Origin: Paraburkholderia caribensis
Lineage (GTDB): Bacteria > Pseudomonadota > Gammaproteobacteria > Burkholderiales > Burkholderiaceae
Direction of reading: 5' to 3'
Length of the DNA stretch: 64,000 nucleotides
Assembly: GCF_002902945.1 (NCBI RefSeq)
Contig: NZ_CP026101.1
Location: 1,674,001 to 1,738,000 of the forward strand
The stretch's first letter is position 1; each line of letters begins with the position of its first letter. The notes under the pieces were generated by a model. That model saw only the letters and a program-made list of their open reading frames with translations. It searched no databases and was not told the DNA's origin. Positions 16,361 to 26,111 of the stretch are shown here, one piece after another. The translations under genes were made by a program, and so were the position numbers.

Positions 16361-17536
16361 ATGAAGTCCGGTACGGTGAGCGCGCGGGTTGCAGTCATGC
16401 TCTGCGCGATGTGGATGACCTCGGGTGCGGGCCATGCGGCCGAGGCGGCGCAAGACAAGCTGAAACGCGCGGTCGACGCGGCCATCCAGCCGCTGATGAC
16501 GAAAGACCAGGTTCCGGGCATGGCCGTCGGCGTGATCGTCGACGGCAGGGCGGTCGTGTTCAACTACGGCGTGGCATCGACGGAAACGGGCAAGCCCGTC
16601 ACCGACTCAACGTTGTTCGAACTCGGCTCGGTCAGCAAGACGTTCACGGCCACGTTGACGTCGTGGGCGCAGGTCGACAACCGCCTGTCGTTGACCGACA
16701 GCGTCGCGAAGTATCTTCCTACGCTGCGCGGCACGCAGTTCGGCAACGTGAGCCTGCTCAATCTCGGCACCCATACGCCGGGCGGTCTGCCCTTGCAGGT
16801 GCCCGACGACATCGGCAACGACGCTCAGATGATCCGCTGGTTCGCGGCCTGGCATCCCGCTCATGCGCCGGGTACGGTCCGCACGTATGCGAACCCCGGC
16901 ATCGGCGCGCTGGGCATGATCACGGCAAAGAGCATGGGACAGGATTTCACCGCGCTGATCGAGCGGCGGCTTTTTCCTGCGCTCGGCCTCAAGAACAGTT
17001 TCATCGACGTTCCTGCCAGTAGAGCGCCCGACTACGCGCAAGGCTATACGAAGACGGGCAAACCGATCCGCATGGCAGGCGGTGAGTTTGCGCCGGAGGC
17101 CTACGGCGTGAAATCGACGGCCGCCGACATGCTGCGCTTCATCGAAGCGAACATGAAGCAGGTCAAGCTCGACGCGCAACTGCAACGTGCGATCACCGAC
17201 ACGCATACGGGCTACTTCCAGGCAGGCCCGATGACGCAGGATCTGATCTGGGAGCAATATCCGTATCCCGTTTCGCTGGACGCGCTGATGGAAGGCAACG
17301 CGCCCGCGATGGCGCTCGATGCCACGCCCGTCACGAAGATCGAGCCGCCGCAAGCGCCGAAAGACGACGTATGGATCAACAAGACGGGCTCGACCAACGG
17401 TTTCGGTTCTTACGTGGCGTTCGTGCCGGCGAGGCGCATGGGCATCGTGATTCTCGGCAACCGGAACTTCCCGATCGCGGACCGGGTCGAGGCGGCGCAC
17501 CGCATTCTGACGTCGCTGGATGGCGGCGGACAGTGA
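16361..17536 (+). CDS. ampC: Class C beta-lactamase (AmpC)
   Basis: The product is 391 aa with a Sec-type signal peptide ending near GHAAEAA. The active-site motifs are S-V-S-K (GSVSKTFTA), Y-A-N (TYANPGIG, where classical AmpC has Y-S-N) and K-T-G (NKTGSTNGFG). It is a periplasmic serine beta-lactamase of the cephalosporinase class. The gene starts 18 bp after the class A gene with GAGAGG before the ATG, so the two are likely co-transcribed under the divergent AmpR-like regulator. Confidence 0.92.
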   Translation: MKSGTVSARVAVMLCAMWMTSGAGHAAEAAQDKLKRAVDAAIQPLMTKDQVPGMAVGVIVDGRAVVFNYGVASTETGKPVTDSTLFELGSVSKTFTATLTSWAQVDNRLSLTDSVAKYLPTLRGTQFGNVSLLNLGTHTPGGLPLQVPDDIGNDAQMIRWFAAWHPAHAPGTVRTYANPGIGALGMITAKSMGQDFTALIERRLFPALGLKNSFIDVPASRAPDYAQGYTKTGKPIRMAGGEFAPEAYGVKSTAADMLRFIEANMKQVKLDAQLQRAITDTHTGYFQAGPMTQDLIWEQYPYPVSLDALMEGNAPAMALDATPVTKIEPPQAPKDDVWINKTGSTNGFGSYVAFVPARRMGIVILGNRNFPIADRVEAAHRILTSLDGGGQ

Positions 17537-17718
17537 CGGATGAACGGTACCGTCAACCGCAGGATGGCGCGTGACTTGACGCAGATCATGCGCGGCTTTC
17601 CGGCCGTGAACCGTGCGACCACATGACACAGTAATTAGCCATCCGTACTAGTTGCGAACCATCGTCGCGGTGCGAGAATGAACGCAAGCGTTTCACTTTG
17701 ACCGTACGAGGAGGTGCC

Positions 17719-17940
17719 ATGTTTCCTGAGTATCGCGATCTGATCGCGCGTCTTAAGCAAGAAGACGCGCATTTCGCCCGGCTTTTCGAGCGCCACAACG
17801 AACTGGATCATCAGGTTCACAACATGGAGACGGGCGTCGTGCACGGTGACAGCCACAGCATCGAAGTCCTCAAGAAAGAGAAGCTGCGGCTCAAGGACAG
17901 TTTGTACACCATCATCAGGCGGGCGGACGCATCCGCGTGA
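17719..17940 (+). CDS. YdcH-family (DUF465) small protein
   Basis: This 73-aa alpha-helical protein carries the family pattern FPEYRDLIARLKQEDAHFARL and LKKEKLRLKDSLYTII. The ATG at 17719 has GAGGAGG at 17708-17714; a GTG at 17698 is a less likely start. YdcH/DUF465 proteins are small coiled-coil cytosolic proteins of unknown function. It stands alone ahead of ppk2, and no functional link can be read from sequence. Confidence 0.85.
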   Translation: MFPEYRDLIARLKQEDAHFARLFERHNELDHQVHNMETGVVHGDSHSIEVLKKEKLRLKDSLYTIIRRADASA

Positions 17941-18033
17941 CGTGCATGACGCCACGGTCTGCGTGCCGGGCGCAGCGATATCGCGCCTCAGGCGGGCCGT
18001 TCGAAAAAACAGAATAAACGGGAGGTCATCACG

Positions 18034-19182
18034 TTGACCGGGCAACAAGACAATTCAAGCGTTCAGGCGCAAGCGGCATCATCGCCTGTCTCCACTGCCA
18101 GGCAGCCGGATGCGCGCGGTGCTGCGCGACAGGTGTCGCGTGGCGACGTGATTCCGGGGCGCACCGCGAAGTCGGCGGAACTCGCGCAAACCAGTCACGC
18201 CGTCGGCGCCGCTAACGATCTGCTCGCAAACACGGTGCAGTCGCTGATCGAGACGGGCGCAGTCCTAGATGGGGAGACGGCGCTCGATTCACTGAAGACG
18301 CTGATGGACGGCATGTCCGCCGACGAGGTCAGCGCGCTGCGCAGCTTGCTGCTGGAAGGCAACCCCGCGGCATGGAGGCCCACCCGCAACCGTCATCCCG
18401 ATGACGAACTCTCGCCCGCATGGCGCGAAGGCGGTTATCCGTATCTGAACCTGATGTCGCGCAAGGCATACGAGAAGCAGAAGTACCGCTTGCAGGTGGA
18501 GTTGCTGAAGTTGCAGGCCTGGGTGCGCGAAACAGGGCAACGCGTGATCATCCTGTTCGAAGGGCGCGACGCGGCAGGCAAGGGCGGGACCATCAAGCGC
18601 TTCATGGAGCACCTGAACCCGCGCGGCGCGCGCGTGGTCGCACTCGAAAAGCCGACGGAACAGGAGCGCGGACAGTGGTATTTCCAGCGCTACGTACAGC
18701 ATCTGCCGACAGCGGGCGAGATCGTCCTGTTCGACCGCTCCTGGTACAACCGCGCGGGCGTCGAGCGGGTGATGGGTTTCTGCACGCCTGACGAATACGC
18801 AGACTTCATGCAGCAGGTGCCGGCGTTCGAGCGGCATCTCGCGCAGAGCGGCATCCACATCGTGAAGTTCTGGTTTTCGGTGAGCCGCGAGGAGCAGGTA
18901 CGGCGTTTCAAGGAACGCAAGGTGCATCCGCTCAAGCAATGGAAGCTCAGCCCCGTCGATCTCGCGTCGCTGGACAAATGGGATGAGTACACGCAAGCCA
19001 AGGAGGCGATGTTCGCGCACACCGACACGGCCGACACGCCATGGACTGTCGTGCGTTCCGATTGCAAGAAGCGAGCGCGGCTCAATGCGATGCGCTTCGT
19101 GCTGCATAAGCTGCCTTATGCGAATCGCGAGCTCGCCGTGATCGGCCCCGTGGACCCGATGATCGTCGGGCGGGCGCTCTAG
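18034..19182 (+). CDS. ppk2: Polyphosphate kinase 2
   Basis: The product is 382 aa. The start is a TTG at 18034 with GGGAGG at 18020-18025; no ATG fits. The first 110 residues or so are low-complexity and probably disordered. The core holds the PPK2 Walker A (FEGRDAAGKGGTIKRF), the ALEKPTEQERGQWYFQRY lid region and the Walker B-like block FDRSWYNRAGVERVMGF. PPK2 enzymes transfer phosphate between polyphosphate and nucleoside diphosphates, GDP or ADP, in the cytosol. A bidirectional terminator follows at 19205. Confidence 0.93.
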   Translation: MTGQQDNSSVQAQAASSPVSTARQPDARGAARQVSRGDVIPGRTAKSAELAQTSHAVGAANDLLANTVQSLIETGAVLDGETALDSLKTLMDGMSADEVSALRSLLLEGNPAAWRPTRNRHPDDELSPAWREGGYPYLNLMSRKAYEKQKYRLQVELLKLQAWVRETGQRVIILFEGRDAAGKGGTIKRFMEHLNPRGARVVALEKPTEQERGQWYFQRYVQHLPTAGEIVLFDRSWYNRAGVERVMGFCTPDEYADFMQQVPAFERHLAQSGIHIVKFWFSVSREEQVRRFKERKVHPLKQWKLSPVDLASLDKWDEYTQAKEAMFAHTDTADTPWTVVRSDCKKRARLNAMRFVLHKLPYANRELAVIGPVDPMIVGRAL

Positions 19183-19204
19183 CGCATCCCGGTGCAGCGA
19201 ACGC

Positions 19205-19230
19205 AAAGCGCGCCGCAGGCGGCGCGCTTT
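19205..19230. terminator. Bidirectional intrinsic terminator
   Basis: AAAGCGCGCC (19205-19214) pairs with GGCGCGCTTT (19221-19230) around a 6-nt loop. It sits between the convergent ppk2 and serine hydrolase genes and can serve both strands, although the T runs are short. Confidence 0.75.
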
Positions 19231-19246
19231 CGCATGTCACCGTCCG

Positions 19247-20317
19247 CTACCGCGAACAGACCTTATCGATGGCATTCAGCATCTTGCCGAAGAACGCATC
19301 CGCGAATTGCGAATCGAGCCAGCGCACGATCAACGCGATGCGCCGCTCCGGCTCGATCCACATGAACGAACTGCCCGCGCCGACGCCGAAGTAACTCGTT
19401 TCCGGCACGCCCGGAAACACGCGGCGCCCCGTGTTGAGCCACACCAGATAGCCGTAGTACGGCGCGAGCGCGCAGGGCGTTTGCATCCGTGCAATCCATT
19501 GCGCCGACAGCACGCGGCGTCCGTTCGCCATGCCGCCGTCGAGCAGCATCTGCGCGACTTTCAGCTGATCGTTCGCGCTCACCGACATGCCGCCGCCCCA
19601 GTGCGAGCCGCCCGGCACCGATTGCACGCGCGTGCCGTCGATGTCGATCCACGCGTCGTCATAGCCGACCCATTGCCAGTTCTCGCTGGCGCCGACCGGC
19701 CGCATGATGGCCTCGCGAAACACCTCGGGCAAAGGCTTGCCGAACAGATGCAGCAGCGCGAGCGACAGCTGGTTGATGCGCACGTCGTTGTATTCCCAGT
19801 ACGTGCCGGGCGGCTGCAATGGGCGCAGCTCGCCCTTGTTGCCGTTGGGCGGCTCACCGAACGTCACGGCGCGATAGTGATCGGCCTGATCGGCCAGGCT
19901 GAAGCACTTGCCTTGCCATTCGCTCGTCTGCTGCAACAGCTGCGTCCAGGTGATGGGCGCGTTGTGCGGATCGTCGAAGCCGATACCGGGTACGCGCACG
20001 CGCACCGGCTCGTCGGGATCGGGCAGCAGGCCGCGATCGTGCGCGACGCCTGCCAGTATCGCGAGATAGGTCTTCGCGATACTGAACGTCAGGTCGGCGC
20101 GATCCGGCTCGCCCCAGCTCGCGAGCAGCCGGCCGTCGACAGCCACCGCGCCCGATACCGGTCCGCGGTCATGGATCGGTCCGAGCAACCGGTTCCACGG
20201 CGGCGGATCGTTCACATGCACGCCGAACTTGCCGTCGGCGTGGCGATCCCACGACGATTCGTGGTCGATCGAAAACTGGATGGCCTCGCGGATTTCCTGC
20301 GGCAAATCGTGTTGCAT
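19247..20317 (-). CDS. Serine hydrolase of the beta-lactamase/DD-peptidase-like family
   Basis: The product is 356 aa with an S-x-x-K motif (FSIAKTYLAI) and a Y-x-N motif (YWEYNDVRIN), as in the beta-lactamase-related (class C-like) esterase/peptidase family. No signal peptide is visible, so it is probably cytosolic and not an antibiotic-resistance enzyme. The block WGGGMSVSANDQLKVAQMLL is common in this family. It lies 30 bp downstream of the MHS transporter gene on the same strand and may share its transcript with the peptidase, suggesting a role in amide or ester catabolism. Substrate unknown. Confidence 0.82.
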   Translation of the reverse strand: MQHDLPQEIREAIQFSIDHESSWDRHADGKFGVHVNDPPPWNRLLGPIHDRGPVSGAVAVDGRLLASWGEPDRADLTFSIAKTYLAILAGVAHDRGLLPDPDEPVRVRVPGIGFDDPHNAPITWTQLLQQTSEWQGKCFSLADQADHYRAVTFGEPPNGNKGELRPLQPPGTYWEYNDVRINQLSLALLHLFGKPLPEVFREAIMRPVGASENWQWVGYDDAWIDIDGTRVQSVPGGSHWGGGMSVSANDQLKVAQMLLDGGMANGRRVLSAQWIARMQTPCALAPYYGYLVWLNTGRRVFPGVPETSYFGVGAGSSFMWIEPERRIALIVRWLDSQFADAFFGKMLNAIDKVCSR

Positions 20318-20347
20318 AGATGCGTGTTCCTTGCAGATGGATTCGAC

Positions 20348-21661
20348 TCAATGTGCGTTCAGCCGCGCCCGTGCCCAGACCAGCGTCAGCAGGCTCACGA
20401 CGGCGGCCATCATCAGATAGAGACCCGGCGCGAGGTTGTTGCCCGTCACGGCGATCAGCGACGCAACCGCCAGCGGCGTGAAGCCGCCAAAAATCGTCGT
20501 ACCGATGTTGTAGCCGAACGCCATGCCCGTGGTGCGTGTGCGGGGCGGGAAAAGCTCGCCCATCAGCGCGGGAATCGGCGCGAAGTACGTGGCCTTCAGC
20601 AGCGCGACCCACGTGACGGCGGCGAGCAGTGTCGGCAGCGAAGGGTGCGCGTTCATGAACATGAACGCCGGATAGACAGTCAGGAAAAACAGCGCGCCCG
20701 CGCCGAGCATGATGCGCGTGCGGCCCACCTTGTCCGACCAGTGCCCGACGATGGGCGTGAGCACCGTCACGACCAGCCCCGCGATCAGCGTCGCGATGAA
20801 GCCCGACGAAGGCGCCAGACCGAGTTGCCGCGACGCGTAGGTCGGCATGTAGAGAATCATGTAATTGGCCGTGGTGGTCAGCACCAGCGCGCCGATCGAC
20901 GCCAGCACGCGCGACTTCTGCGTCGCGAGCATCTCGCGCACGGGGGAATGGGCTTTTTCGATGCGCTCGAATTCGGGCGTCTCGTCGATGCGCCGGCGAA
21001 TGTACAGCCCGACAGGGCCAATCAGCATGCCGAACAGGAACGGAATGCGCCAGCCCCAGCCTTCCAGTTGCGGTTGCGTCAACATGCCTGTGAGCACTGC
21101 GCCGAACGCCGACGCGAGCAGCGTGCTGGCGCCCTGGCTGGAGAACTGCCAGCTCGACATGAAGCCGCTGCGCTCCGGCGCGTGTTCGATCAGGAACGCC
21201 GTCGAGCTGCCGAACTCCCCGCCCGCCGAAAAGCCTTGCAACAACCTCGACGCGAAAATGCCGATCGGCGCGAGCAATCCGATCGACGCGTAGGTGGGCA
21301 TCAGCGCGACCATTCCGGTGCCGAGCGTCATCATCGCGATCGACAGCGTCAGCGACGCCTTGCGGCCCTTGCGGTCGCTATACGAGCCGAGCACGAGCGC
21401 GCCGATGGGCCGTGCGAGATAGGACAGCGCGAACGTGCCGAGCGTGAGCAGCAGCGAAATCGTCGCGTCATGCGCGGGAAAGAACAGTTTCGACAGCGTG
21501 GTCGCGAAGTAGCCGTAGGCGATCAGGTCGTAGAACTCGAGCGCATTGCCGATCGATGTCGCGATGATCAGGCGCGAGACGCGCTTGCCCGGGACGGGCG
21601 GCGAAACCACTTCGTGTGACGGATGACCCGGATGGTGCGCGGTGACGGAATCCATGTTCAT
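20348..21661 (-). CDS. MFS transporter, metabolite:H+ symporter (MHS) family
   Basis: The product is 437 aa with about 12 membrane segments and the MHS signatures GNALEFYDLIAYGYFA and YSDRKGRKASL. I take the ATG at 21661, which has AAGGAAG upstream; a longer start is possible. Relatives import dicarboxylates, shikimate, proline/betaine or similar compounds. It lies between an M20 peptidase and a serine hydrolase on the same strand, with a divergent LysR regulator beyond the peptidase, so the set looks like an uptake-and-hydrolysis operon. Confidence 0.88.
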   Translation of the reverse strand: MNMDSVTAHHPGHPSHEVVSPPVPGKRVSRLIIATSIGNALEFYDLIAYGYFATTLSKLFFPAHDATISLLLTLGTFALSYLARPIGALVLGSYSDRKGRKASLTLSIAMMTLGTGMVALMPTYASIGLLAPIGIFASRLLQGFSAGGEFGSSTAFLIEHAPERSGFMSSWQFSSQGASTLLASAFGAVLTGMLTQPQLEGWGWRIPFLFGMLIGPVGLYIRRRIDETPEFERIEKAHSPVREMLATQKSRVLASIGALVLTTTANYMILYMPTYASRQLGLAPSSGFIATLIAGLVVTVLTPIVGHWSDKVGRTRIMLGAGALFFLTVYPAFMFMNAHPSLPTLLAAVTWVALLKATYFAPIPALMGELFPPRTRTTGMAFGYNIGTTIFGGFTPLAVASLIAVTGNNLAPGLYLMMAAVVSLLTLVWARARLNAH

Positions 21662-21671
21662 TGCGACTTCC

Positions 21672-23093
21672 TTATGCAAGGGTTGTCGAAGCAAGCGGTG
21701 CGGGATTGGTTGCGTGGCTGTCCTGCGTGCCCAGATCCCAGAAGAGTCCAGCCATGATGCGAAGTCCGTCGCGCACGACGGGGCCCAGCAGATGCTCGTT
21801 CGGCGCGTGCTGCGAGCAGCCGGGATACGAGTGCGGCACCCATAGCGTCGGCATGCCGAGCACGTCGGCGAAGACGTCGTTGGGTAGCGTGCCGCCGAGG
21901 TTCGGCAGCAGCACGGGTTCGTCGCCTGTCGTCTGACGCAGCGAGCGCAGCGCCCACTGCACCCACGCGTTGTCGGGATCGACGCGGGTCGCGGGCGCGC
22001 CGCGCTCCACCTTCAGCTCGACCATGCCGAAGCCGTGCCTGTCCAGATGTTCGCGGACGACGGGTTCCAGCTGCTGCCAGTCGGTGCCGACCACGAAGCG
22101 GATCTGCATGAACGCGACGGCCGACGGCGGAATCGCATTGACGGGCTTGTCGGGGTTGCCGGTGCGAAACGCGAGCACTTCGAGGTTGTTCCAGCCGAAC
22201 ACGCGCTCGGTGGGCGTGAGGCCAGGCTCGCCGTAGTCGGTATCGACGGTAGGTTCGCCGGGATTGCCGCCGACGGCGATGCCGGCGAGTGCGCGGCGCA
22301 CGGAGTCGGGAATGGGCGGCGGACGCAGCCCTTCGACGAGTATCTTGCCGTTCGCATCGACCATCGACGCAATCGCGTTGGCGAGCACGACGCCTGGATT
22401 GCGCAGCAGCCCGCCCCAGTTGCCCGAATGATGGCCGCCTTCACGCAGCGTCAGTTCGAGCTTGAAATTGACGAGGCCGCGCGAGCCGAGAAAGAGCGTC
22501 GGACGATGCGCGGACAGGCGCGGGCCGTCGGAGGCGATCAGCACATCGGCGGCGAGTTCGTCGCGCCGTTGCGTGCACAGTGCGTGCAGACCTGGCGAGC
22601 CGACTTCCTCGCCCGTTTCGAACAGCAGTTTCAGGTTGAAGCCGAGCTTGCCGCCGCGCACGTCGAGCACGGCTTTCAGTGCGGCGAGATTGATGCTGTG
22701 CTGGCCTTTGTTGTCGGCGGTGCCGCGGCCGTACCAGCGTTCGCCGTCGACGGTGACGTCCCACGGCGTGAGGCCGTCGCGCCACTGCGCGTCGTAGCCG
22801 CGCACGACGTCGCCGTGGCCGTAGCTGAGCACCGTGGGCAGGGCATCGTCTTCGTGGCGATGCGCGATGAGGAACGGGCCCGCACCCTTCGCCGGGTTGT
22901 CGACGACGCGGCAGGTGAAGCCCCATTGGGTGAGGAGCGGCGTCAGTTCGTCGTCGAGATAGCCGCGCAGGCGTGCGCCGCTGTCGGCTTCCTGGCTTTC
23001 CGTGCGATATGCGACGCGGCGGCGCAGATCGTTGAGGAAGCGGCCGGAGTCGTATTGGCCGGCTGCGTTTTGAATGGCGATTTCACGAGTCAA
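21672..23093 (-). CDS. M20-family metallopeptidase/amidohydrolase
   Basis: The product is 473 aa. I start at the TTG at 23093, which has AGGAG (complement of 23102-23106) 8 nt upstream; the frame is open further but without a ribosome binding site. M20 zinc motifs are visible: SYGHGDVVRG, the RGTADNKGQHS block and the LFETGEEVGSPG Glu-Glu pair, followed by a dimerisation domain with EGGHHSGNWGG. M20 enzymes hydrolyse dipeptides or N-acyl amino acids. It is followed closely by the MHS transporter. Confidence 0.88.
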   Translation of the reverse strand: MTREIAIQNAAGQYDSGRFLNDLRRRVAYRTESQEADSGARLRGYLDDELTPLLTQWGFTCRVVDNPAKGAGPFLIAHRHEDDALPTVLSYGHGDVVRGYDAQWRDGLTPWDVTVDGERWYGRGTADNKGQHSINLAALKAVLDVRGGKLGFNLKLLFETGEEVGSPGLHALCTQRRDELAADVLIASDGPRLSAHRPTLFLGSRGLVNFKLELTLREGGHHSGNWGGLLRNPGVVLANAIASMVDANGKILVEGLRPPPIPDSVRRALAGIAVGGNPGEPTVDTDYGEPGLTPTERVFGWNNLEVLAFRTGNPDKPVNAIPPSAVAFMQIRFVVGTDWQQLEPVVREHLDRHGFGMVELKVERGAPATRVDPDNAWVQWALRSLRQTTGDEPVLLPNLGGTLPNDVFADVLGMPTLWVPHSYPGCSQHAPNEHLLGPVVRDGLRIMAGLFWDLGTQDSHATNPAPLASTTLA

Positions 23094-23226
23094 TGGGTGA
23101 TCTCCTGCTTCTCGCGCGGCAGCGCGCACATCCGTGGGGTAGTAGTCGAATCGATCGTGCCGTCGCCGATATTTCTGCACAATTACAATATTTGCCACGA
23201 ATCGTTGCCGGAACGGCAAAGCGGCC

Positions 23227-24132
23227 ATGGACAACACAGCACTGCGTTACTTTCTGGAAGTGGCCCGCAGCGGGTCGCTGAGCAAGGCATCGGAGCGGCT
23301 CTTCGTCGCCGTGTCGGCGCTGAGCCGGCAGATCGGCAAGCTCGAGGAGGAACTCGGCACGCCGTTATTCGAGCGGCGTCCGCGCGGCATGGTGCTGAGC
23401 GATGCGGGACGGCTGCTGGCCGACTACGCGCGGCGCAGCGTGCTGGAAACCGAGCGTGTGATCGGCGAGATTCGCGGACTGGCCGAGGAGGGCCGGGCGA
23501 CGATCCGCGTCGCCAGTTCCGAAGGCGTCGCGCCGCATTTTCTGCCGCAGGTGTTCGCGCATTTCCTGAAAACGTATCCGTCGACGCATTTTCAGCTCGA
23601 CGTCTCCGCGCCTTCCGTGGCGACACAGCGGGTGAGGGAAGGGACGACCGATATCGCCGTGTGTTTCAGCCTGGCGCCGGAGAAGGAGATCAATGTGCAC
23701 TATTCGCAGCGCGCGCCGATTTTCGCGCTGGTGCGGCGCGGGCATCCGCTGGCGGCGCGCGAGTCGGTGTCGTTGAAGGATCTCATGCCATGGCCGCTCG
23801 CCATGGACAACCAGGGCGTGACGATCCGGCAGTTGTTCGATATTTCATGCAGCCTCGAAGGGCTGATCTTCGAGCCGGTGTTCGTCAGCAACTATCACGC
23901 CGCGCTGCAGAGCTTCGTGCGGCACACGGATGCCGTCACGCTGACGGGCTATCTGACGGTGCGCAGCCGGCTCGACGTCGACGGATTGGCCGCGGTGCCG
24001 ATTACGAATGCGGAATTGCATCAGCGCACGCTCCAGGTTCAGACCATGGCGGGCCGCACGCTGCCGCATACGATGCAGGTGTTTCTCGATCTGTTGATGC
24101 GGGCGATCGAAGAGCCGGAGGTGGTGGATTGA
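23227..24132 (+). CDS. LysR-type transcriptional regulator
   Basis: The product is 301 aa with an N-terminal winged helix (LRYFLEVARSGSLSKASERL, VSALSRQIGKLEEELG) and a C-terminal effector-binding domain. It is divergent from the M20 peptidase-MHS transporter-hydrolase genes and separated from them by about 130 bp, so it probably controls that operon. The effector is unknown. Confidence 0.88.
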   Translation: MDNTALRYFLEVARSGSLSKASERLFVAVSALSRQIGKLEEELGTPLFERRPRGMVLSDAGRLLADYARRSVLETERVIGEIRGLAEEGRATIRVASSEGVAPHFLPQVFAHFLKTYPSTHFQLDVSAPSVATQRVREGTTDIAVCFSLAPEKEINVHYSQRAPIFALVRRGHPLAARESVSLKDLMPWPLAMDNQGVTIRQLFDISCSLEGLIFEPVFVSNYHAALQSFVRHTDAVTLTGYLTVRSRLDVDGLAAVPITNAELHQRTLQVQTMAGRTLPHTMQVFLDLLMRAIEEPEVVD

Positions 24133-24183
24133 GCACGCTGTCGTAGCAGGTGTTGAGCTGGCGTAGCGAACGCTGAGGTCTCT

Positions 24184-25560
24184 TTAGCCCAACACGCCCC
24201 ACAACACCAGCGTCCCCACCAGCCCCACCACCGAAACGATAGTCTGCAGAATCGACCAGACGAACACCGTCTGCTTCAGTTGCAGTCCGAAGTATTCGCG
24301 GACCATCCAGAAGCCCGCGTCGTTGACGTGGCAGAAGAACACCGAACCCGCGCCGATGGCGAGCGCCATCAACGAATTGTGCGTCGCTGACAGCCCTGCG
24401 ACGACAGGCGCCACGATGCCCGCTGTCGTCGTGGTGGCGACCGTGGCCGAGCCCGTCGCCTGACGCAGCGCGACGGCGATCAGCCACGCGAGCAACAGCA
24501 GCGGCATGTGCGCGCCGACGGCAATCTTGCCGATCGTGGTGCTGATGCCGGCGGCGACGAGCGTCTGTTTCAGACCGCCGCCCGCGCCGATCGTCAGCAG
24601 CAGCGCCGCGATGGGCGGCAGGCTCTTGCGCAAGATGCCGCCGACGCGATCGCGCGACATGCCGCGCGACCAGCCGAGCGCGACGATCGCGAAAATCACC
24701 GTCAGGCCGAGTGCGATGATCGGCTCGCCGAGAAAGTCGAGCGTGTCGAACAACAGCGTGTCCTTTGCAAGCGCGAGTTTCGCCACCGTGCGGCCGAGCA
24801 TCAGCACGACGGGCATCAGAATCGTCACCAGCGATATGGTGAAGCCGGGCAGTTCGGTTTGCGTCGACCCGGCGCGAAACAGCTTGCCCATTTCCTCCGG
24901 TTCGGCGATCCGCATGCGCTTGGACAGCGCGATGCCATAGAGCGGCCCCGCGAGGATCACGGCGGGAATCGCGACGATCAGCCCGAGGCCGAGCGTGATG
25001 CCGAGATCGGCATGCAGCGCGCTCACCGCGATCAGCGGACCCGGATGCGGCGGCAATAGCGCGTGCAGCGTGGTCATGCCGGCGAGCGCGGGAATCGCGA
25101 TACGCAGGATCGGCTGCTGCGAGCGGCGTGCCATCACGAAGATGATGGGCACCATCATCACGAGACCCACTTCGAAGAACAGCGGCAAGCCGATGATGAT
25201 CGCGACGAGCGCCATCAACCAGGGCAGGCGGCGTGGGGTGGAATGTTCGAGGATCGTCGACACGAGCCGGTCGGCCGCGCCCGAATCGGCCATCAGCGCG
25301 CCCAGCATCGCGCCGAGCGCAATGATGATGCCGACGTCGCCTAGCAGCGCGCCTGCGCCTTTGCTGAACGAGCTGGCGACGACGTCGAGCGGAAGCTGCG
25401 CGGCGAAGCCCGCAGCGAATGTGCCGATCAGGATCGACAGGAACGGCGCGAGCTTGAGCGCGCTGATGAAGACGATGATCAGCGCAAGGCCGAGCGCGCA
25501 CGAGAGAACGAGGCGTGTGTCGTGGGCGGACCACGGGGTCAGGGCGGCAGTGAGATGCAC
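24184..25560 (-). CDS. GntP-family gluconate:H+ symporter
   Basis: The product is 458 aa and highly hydrophobic, with about 12-14 membrane segments. Characteristic stretches are PFLSILIGTFAAGFAA, DVGIIIALGAMLGALMADSG, the LLPPHPGPLIAVSAL loop and a C-terminal HVNDAGFWMVREYFGL typical of GntP/GntT permeases. It probably imports gluconate or a related sugar acid. It converges with the LysR gene. No kinase or dehydratase for gluconate is next to it. Confidence 0.9.
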   Translation of the reverse strand: MHLTAALTPWSAHDTRLVLSCALGLALIIVFISALKLAPFLSILIGTFAAGFAAQLPLDVVASSFSKGAGALLGDVGIIIALGAMLGALMADSGAADRLVSTILEHSTPRRLPWLMALVAIIIGLPLFFEVGLVMMVPIIFVMARRSQQPILRIAIPALAGMTTLHALLPPHPGPLIAVSALHADLGITLGLGLIVAIPAVILAGPLYGIALSKRMRIAEPEEMGKLFRAGSTQTELPGFTISLVTILMPVVLMLGRTVAKLALAKDTLLFDTLDFLGEPIIALGLTVIFAIVALGWSRGMSRDRVGGILRKSLPPIAALLLTIGAGGGLKQTLVAAGISTTIGKIAVGAHMPLLLLAWLIAVALRQATGSATVATTTTAGIVAPVVAGLSATHNSLMALAIGAGSVFFCHVNDAGFWMVREYFGLQLKQTVFVWSILQTIVSVVGLVGTLVLWGVLG

Positions 25561-26111
25561 GGGATGTCTCTTTCTGTTCGAGCGTAGGTGATGTGTTGGA
25601 GGAGCCGAAGGTGCGTGCTGGAAGCGCGGCGGGTGGCGCAGCGCGAGCGATGGTAACAGCGGCTGCTTTCAGATGCCTGCTGGCGGGCAAAGGTGAGATG
25701 CGTGCAATGCCCGGCTGCCAGTTAAAAATCAATACATGGACTTATCAATTATTTATCGATAGATTTAGACAGCGATGAAATGCGGCAATCGGATTGCATT
25801 TTCTTACCATTATAAGAATGGGAAAGATAAATGTACCGGTTACAGCTTGCAGCTTTAACAGTCGACCCCATAAAATCCGCAGGCCTGTATTCCGGGAACA
25901 GCTAGAATTGGGCACTTGGGGCGCATTCGCGAGAGGGATGCGCCCCATTTCACATGAAGTACTGCATCATAAAAATTACGGACGCCATTACAGGGAAGAT
26001 TGGGAAAGCATTTAAATGGTGGTTTAAACGCAACGACAAAGTCGCAAAACCGATTCAATCAGATATTCTCCGCGCCACGATAGCATTCGTTATCGGGAAA
26101 ATGGAGAAAAG
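25561..26111. other. AT-rich divergent regulatory region between gntP-like and porin genes
   Basis: A 551-bp gap with no gene I can support. The base composition falls clearly below that of the coding DNA (for example 25720-25830 and 25960-26110). It must carry the promoters for both divergent flanking genes. A purine-rich site (GGAGAAAAG) precedes the porin ATG. Confidence 0.6.

Noticed and set aside
19247..20317. Third beta-lactamase
   Set aside because: It has S-x-x-K and Y-x-N motifs but no signal peptide and no clear K-T-G in context; it fits the wider serine hydrolase family better.
19307..21619. 770-aa plus-strand frame across the serine hydrolase and MHS transporter
   Set aside because: It is antisense to two genes with clear family motifs and has low-complexity Arg/His/Asp/Glu composition.
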